From Hyphomicrobium sp. (GTDB taxonomy: Bacteria; Pseudomonadota; Alphaproteobacteria; Rhizobiales; Hyphomicrobiaceae): 46,112 nucleotides of DNA. The DNA lies in contig JALOTA010000020.1 in NCBI GenBank assembly GCA_025458125.1, positions 1-46,112 of the forward strand, read 5' to 3'. This document shows, one piece after another, positions 45,321 through 46,112 of this stretch (position 1 is its first letter; each line of letters opens with the position of its first letter). The notes under the pieces are model-generated. The model saw only the letters and a list, made by a program, of their open reading frames with translations. It was not told where the DNA came from and ran no database searches. The translations under genes and the position numbers were made by a program.

Positions 45321-46112
45321 GCCGGTTGTCTTTCGCCAAGCGCGGCCAGGAAATCCTCCGCCAGCGTGCGGGCGATATTCACATCCGTAACGCTCTGGAG
45401 ACCTTTCCAGGCCGGGTTGGAGTTGATCTCAAGGACGAGGAGCCTGCCGGTCTCGTCGCGGATGAGGTCCACGCCGGCATAGTCGGCACCGATCACGCGC
45501 GCCGCTTCCAGGGCGAGCCCCGCCATCTCCGGGCCGGCATCCACAGGCGTAGGTTCGGCACCCTGATGCACATTGGTGATCCAGGTGCGACCGACGCGGG
45601 ACATGGCGGCCAGCACGCGTCCTCGAGAAACGAATAGCCGCCAGTCCTCGAAACGAGTGTCTGAGGCGCCACGAAGGTAGCGCTGGACGTAGTAGACGTC
45701 GCCGACCTCGGACGGTTCGGGCAGCCGCTCGAAGGTTTCAACGCGGCGGACGCCGTTGCCCTGGCTTCCGAACAACGGCTTCACCACGACCGGCCGGCCG
45801 GCTTCCTGGCTCATGAATTCGCGTGCGGCCCCGGCCCCCTCGGCGGTCCGGGTCACGGGGACCGGAAGACCTGCCTTCTGGAACAGAAATGTGGCTGTCG
45901 ATTTGTCGACGCAGCGTTCGATGATGCGCGCGTCGTTCCAGACTCGAACACCGCTTTCGCGCAGCGCGTGGAGAATTCCAAGCCGCAGCGTGATCTGCTC
46001 GAGGCTGCCGGTGGAAACGGATCGCACGAACGCGCCGTCGGGAAGTGTGCCGCCGAAGCCCGGAATATCCAGTCCCGATGCCGACCGTGTATCGAAGGCA
46101 CAGAACTTCAGA
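45317..46112 (-). CDS. RimK-like ATP-grasp ligase of the C1 cluster (N-terminus beyond right edge)
   Basis: The frame is open from the right edge (reading LKFCAFDTRSASGLDIPGFGG) to the stop at 45317, so at least 264 residues are present and the start is outside. ATP-grasp features: WNDARIIERCVDKSTATFLFQKAGLPVP, PVVVKPLFGSQGNGV (phosphate loop), DVYYVQRYL, EDWRLFVSRGRVLAAMSR and LLVLEINSNPAWKGL with the Mg-binding E-x-N. RimK-like enzymes join glutamate or other amino acids to acceptors. In H4MPT clusters a relative (the orf5-like gene of Methylobacterium) probably adds glutamate to the cofactor. Overlaps the CitG-like gene by ATGA, so the two are co-translated. Substrate inferred from context. 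Confidence 0.88.
   Translation of the reverse strand, partial: LKFCAFDTRSASGLDIPGFGGTLPDGAFVRSVSTGSLEQITLRLGILHALRESGVRVWNDARIIERCVDKSTATFLFQKAGLPVPVTRTAEGAGAAREFMSQEAGRPVVVKPLFGSQGNGVRRVETFERLPEPSEVGDVYYVQRYLRGASDTRFEDWRLFVSRGRVLAAMSRVGRTWITNVHQGAEPTPVDAGPEMAGLALEAARVIGADYAGVDLIRDETGRLLVLEINSNPAWKGLQSVTDVNIARTLAEDFLAALGERQPA

Overview
The window reads as chromosomal DNA of a methylotrophic alphaproteobacterium, most likely a Hyphomicrobiales member of the Hyphomicrobium/Methyloceanibacter/Filomicrobium kind. Reasons: high G+C; formaldehyde-activating enzyme (fae) beside genes of the tetrahydromethanopterin (H4MPT) C1 pathway at the right end; a split two-subunit methylmalonyl-CoA mutase as used with the ethylmalonyl-CoA pathway; an HvrA-type H-NS protein; DUF6111 and small proteins typical of this order; and a MAG-x-x-PAM type intergenic palindrome familiar from Hyphomicrobiales. 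No phage, transposase, CRISPR array or rRNA was seen. The genus is inferred, not proven.

Layout. 0-2 kb: pirin (runs off the left edge), a small membrane protein, a tandem histidine-rich protein and a small membrane ORF broken by a TGA. 2-7 kb: mcmA and mcmB on the minus strand, separated by a plus-strand secreted protein. 7-12.5 kb: HerA-like ATPase, a small cytochrome c, an LprI-like protein, a patatin-like lipoprotein, Fe-type superoxide dismutase and a SOUL haem-binding protein. 12.9-16.4 kb: a MacA/MacB-like three-gene efflux operon. 16.6-21.2 kb: HvrA/H-NS protein, two small proteins, a Nudix-DUF6111-cca operon, and a secreted lysozyme-fold-like protein. 21.3-26.3 kb: hemF carrying a deletion and frameshift, two tandem ABC exporter half-transporters and a small membrane protein. 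26.4-30 kb: trmL and the complete cytochrome bc1 operon petABC. 30-34.9 kb: methylthioadenosine (MTA) salvage genes mtnP, apt, mtnA and a class II aldolase, with a minus-strand class D beta-lactamase pair inserted between mtnP and apt. 35-41.6 kb: small secreted proteins, rlmB, tRNA-Tyr, a DUF2478 protein, an amino-acid binding protein, an L,D-transpeptidase and pcm. 41.7-46.1 kb: the H4MPT/C1 gene group (TIGR03123-like protein, HisA-like barrel, fae, CitG-like protein, ATP-grasp ligase running off the right edge).

How it fits together. Fae condenses formaldehyde with H4MPT and its neighbours probably make or modify the cofactor. McmAB interconverts methylmalonyl-CoA and succinyl-CoA during C2/C1 assimilation. 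The bc1 complex carries respiratory electrons. MtnP and MtnA plus the aldolase fit an MTA disposal route that ends in dihydroxyacetone phosphate and methylthioacetaldehyde, with Apt recovering adenine.

Most worth checking: the hemF lesion; the TGA sitting in a hairpin inside a small membrane ORF; the MTA-aldolase cluster; the class D beta-lactamase; the HisA-like protein of the C1 cluster that keeps only one recognisable phosphate-binding motif; and the bidirectional terminator built into that gene's last codons. I found no clear wholly new multi-gene system; the best candidates for undescribed function are listed in the findings.
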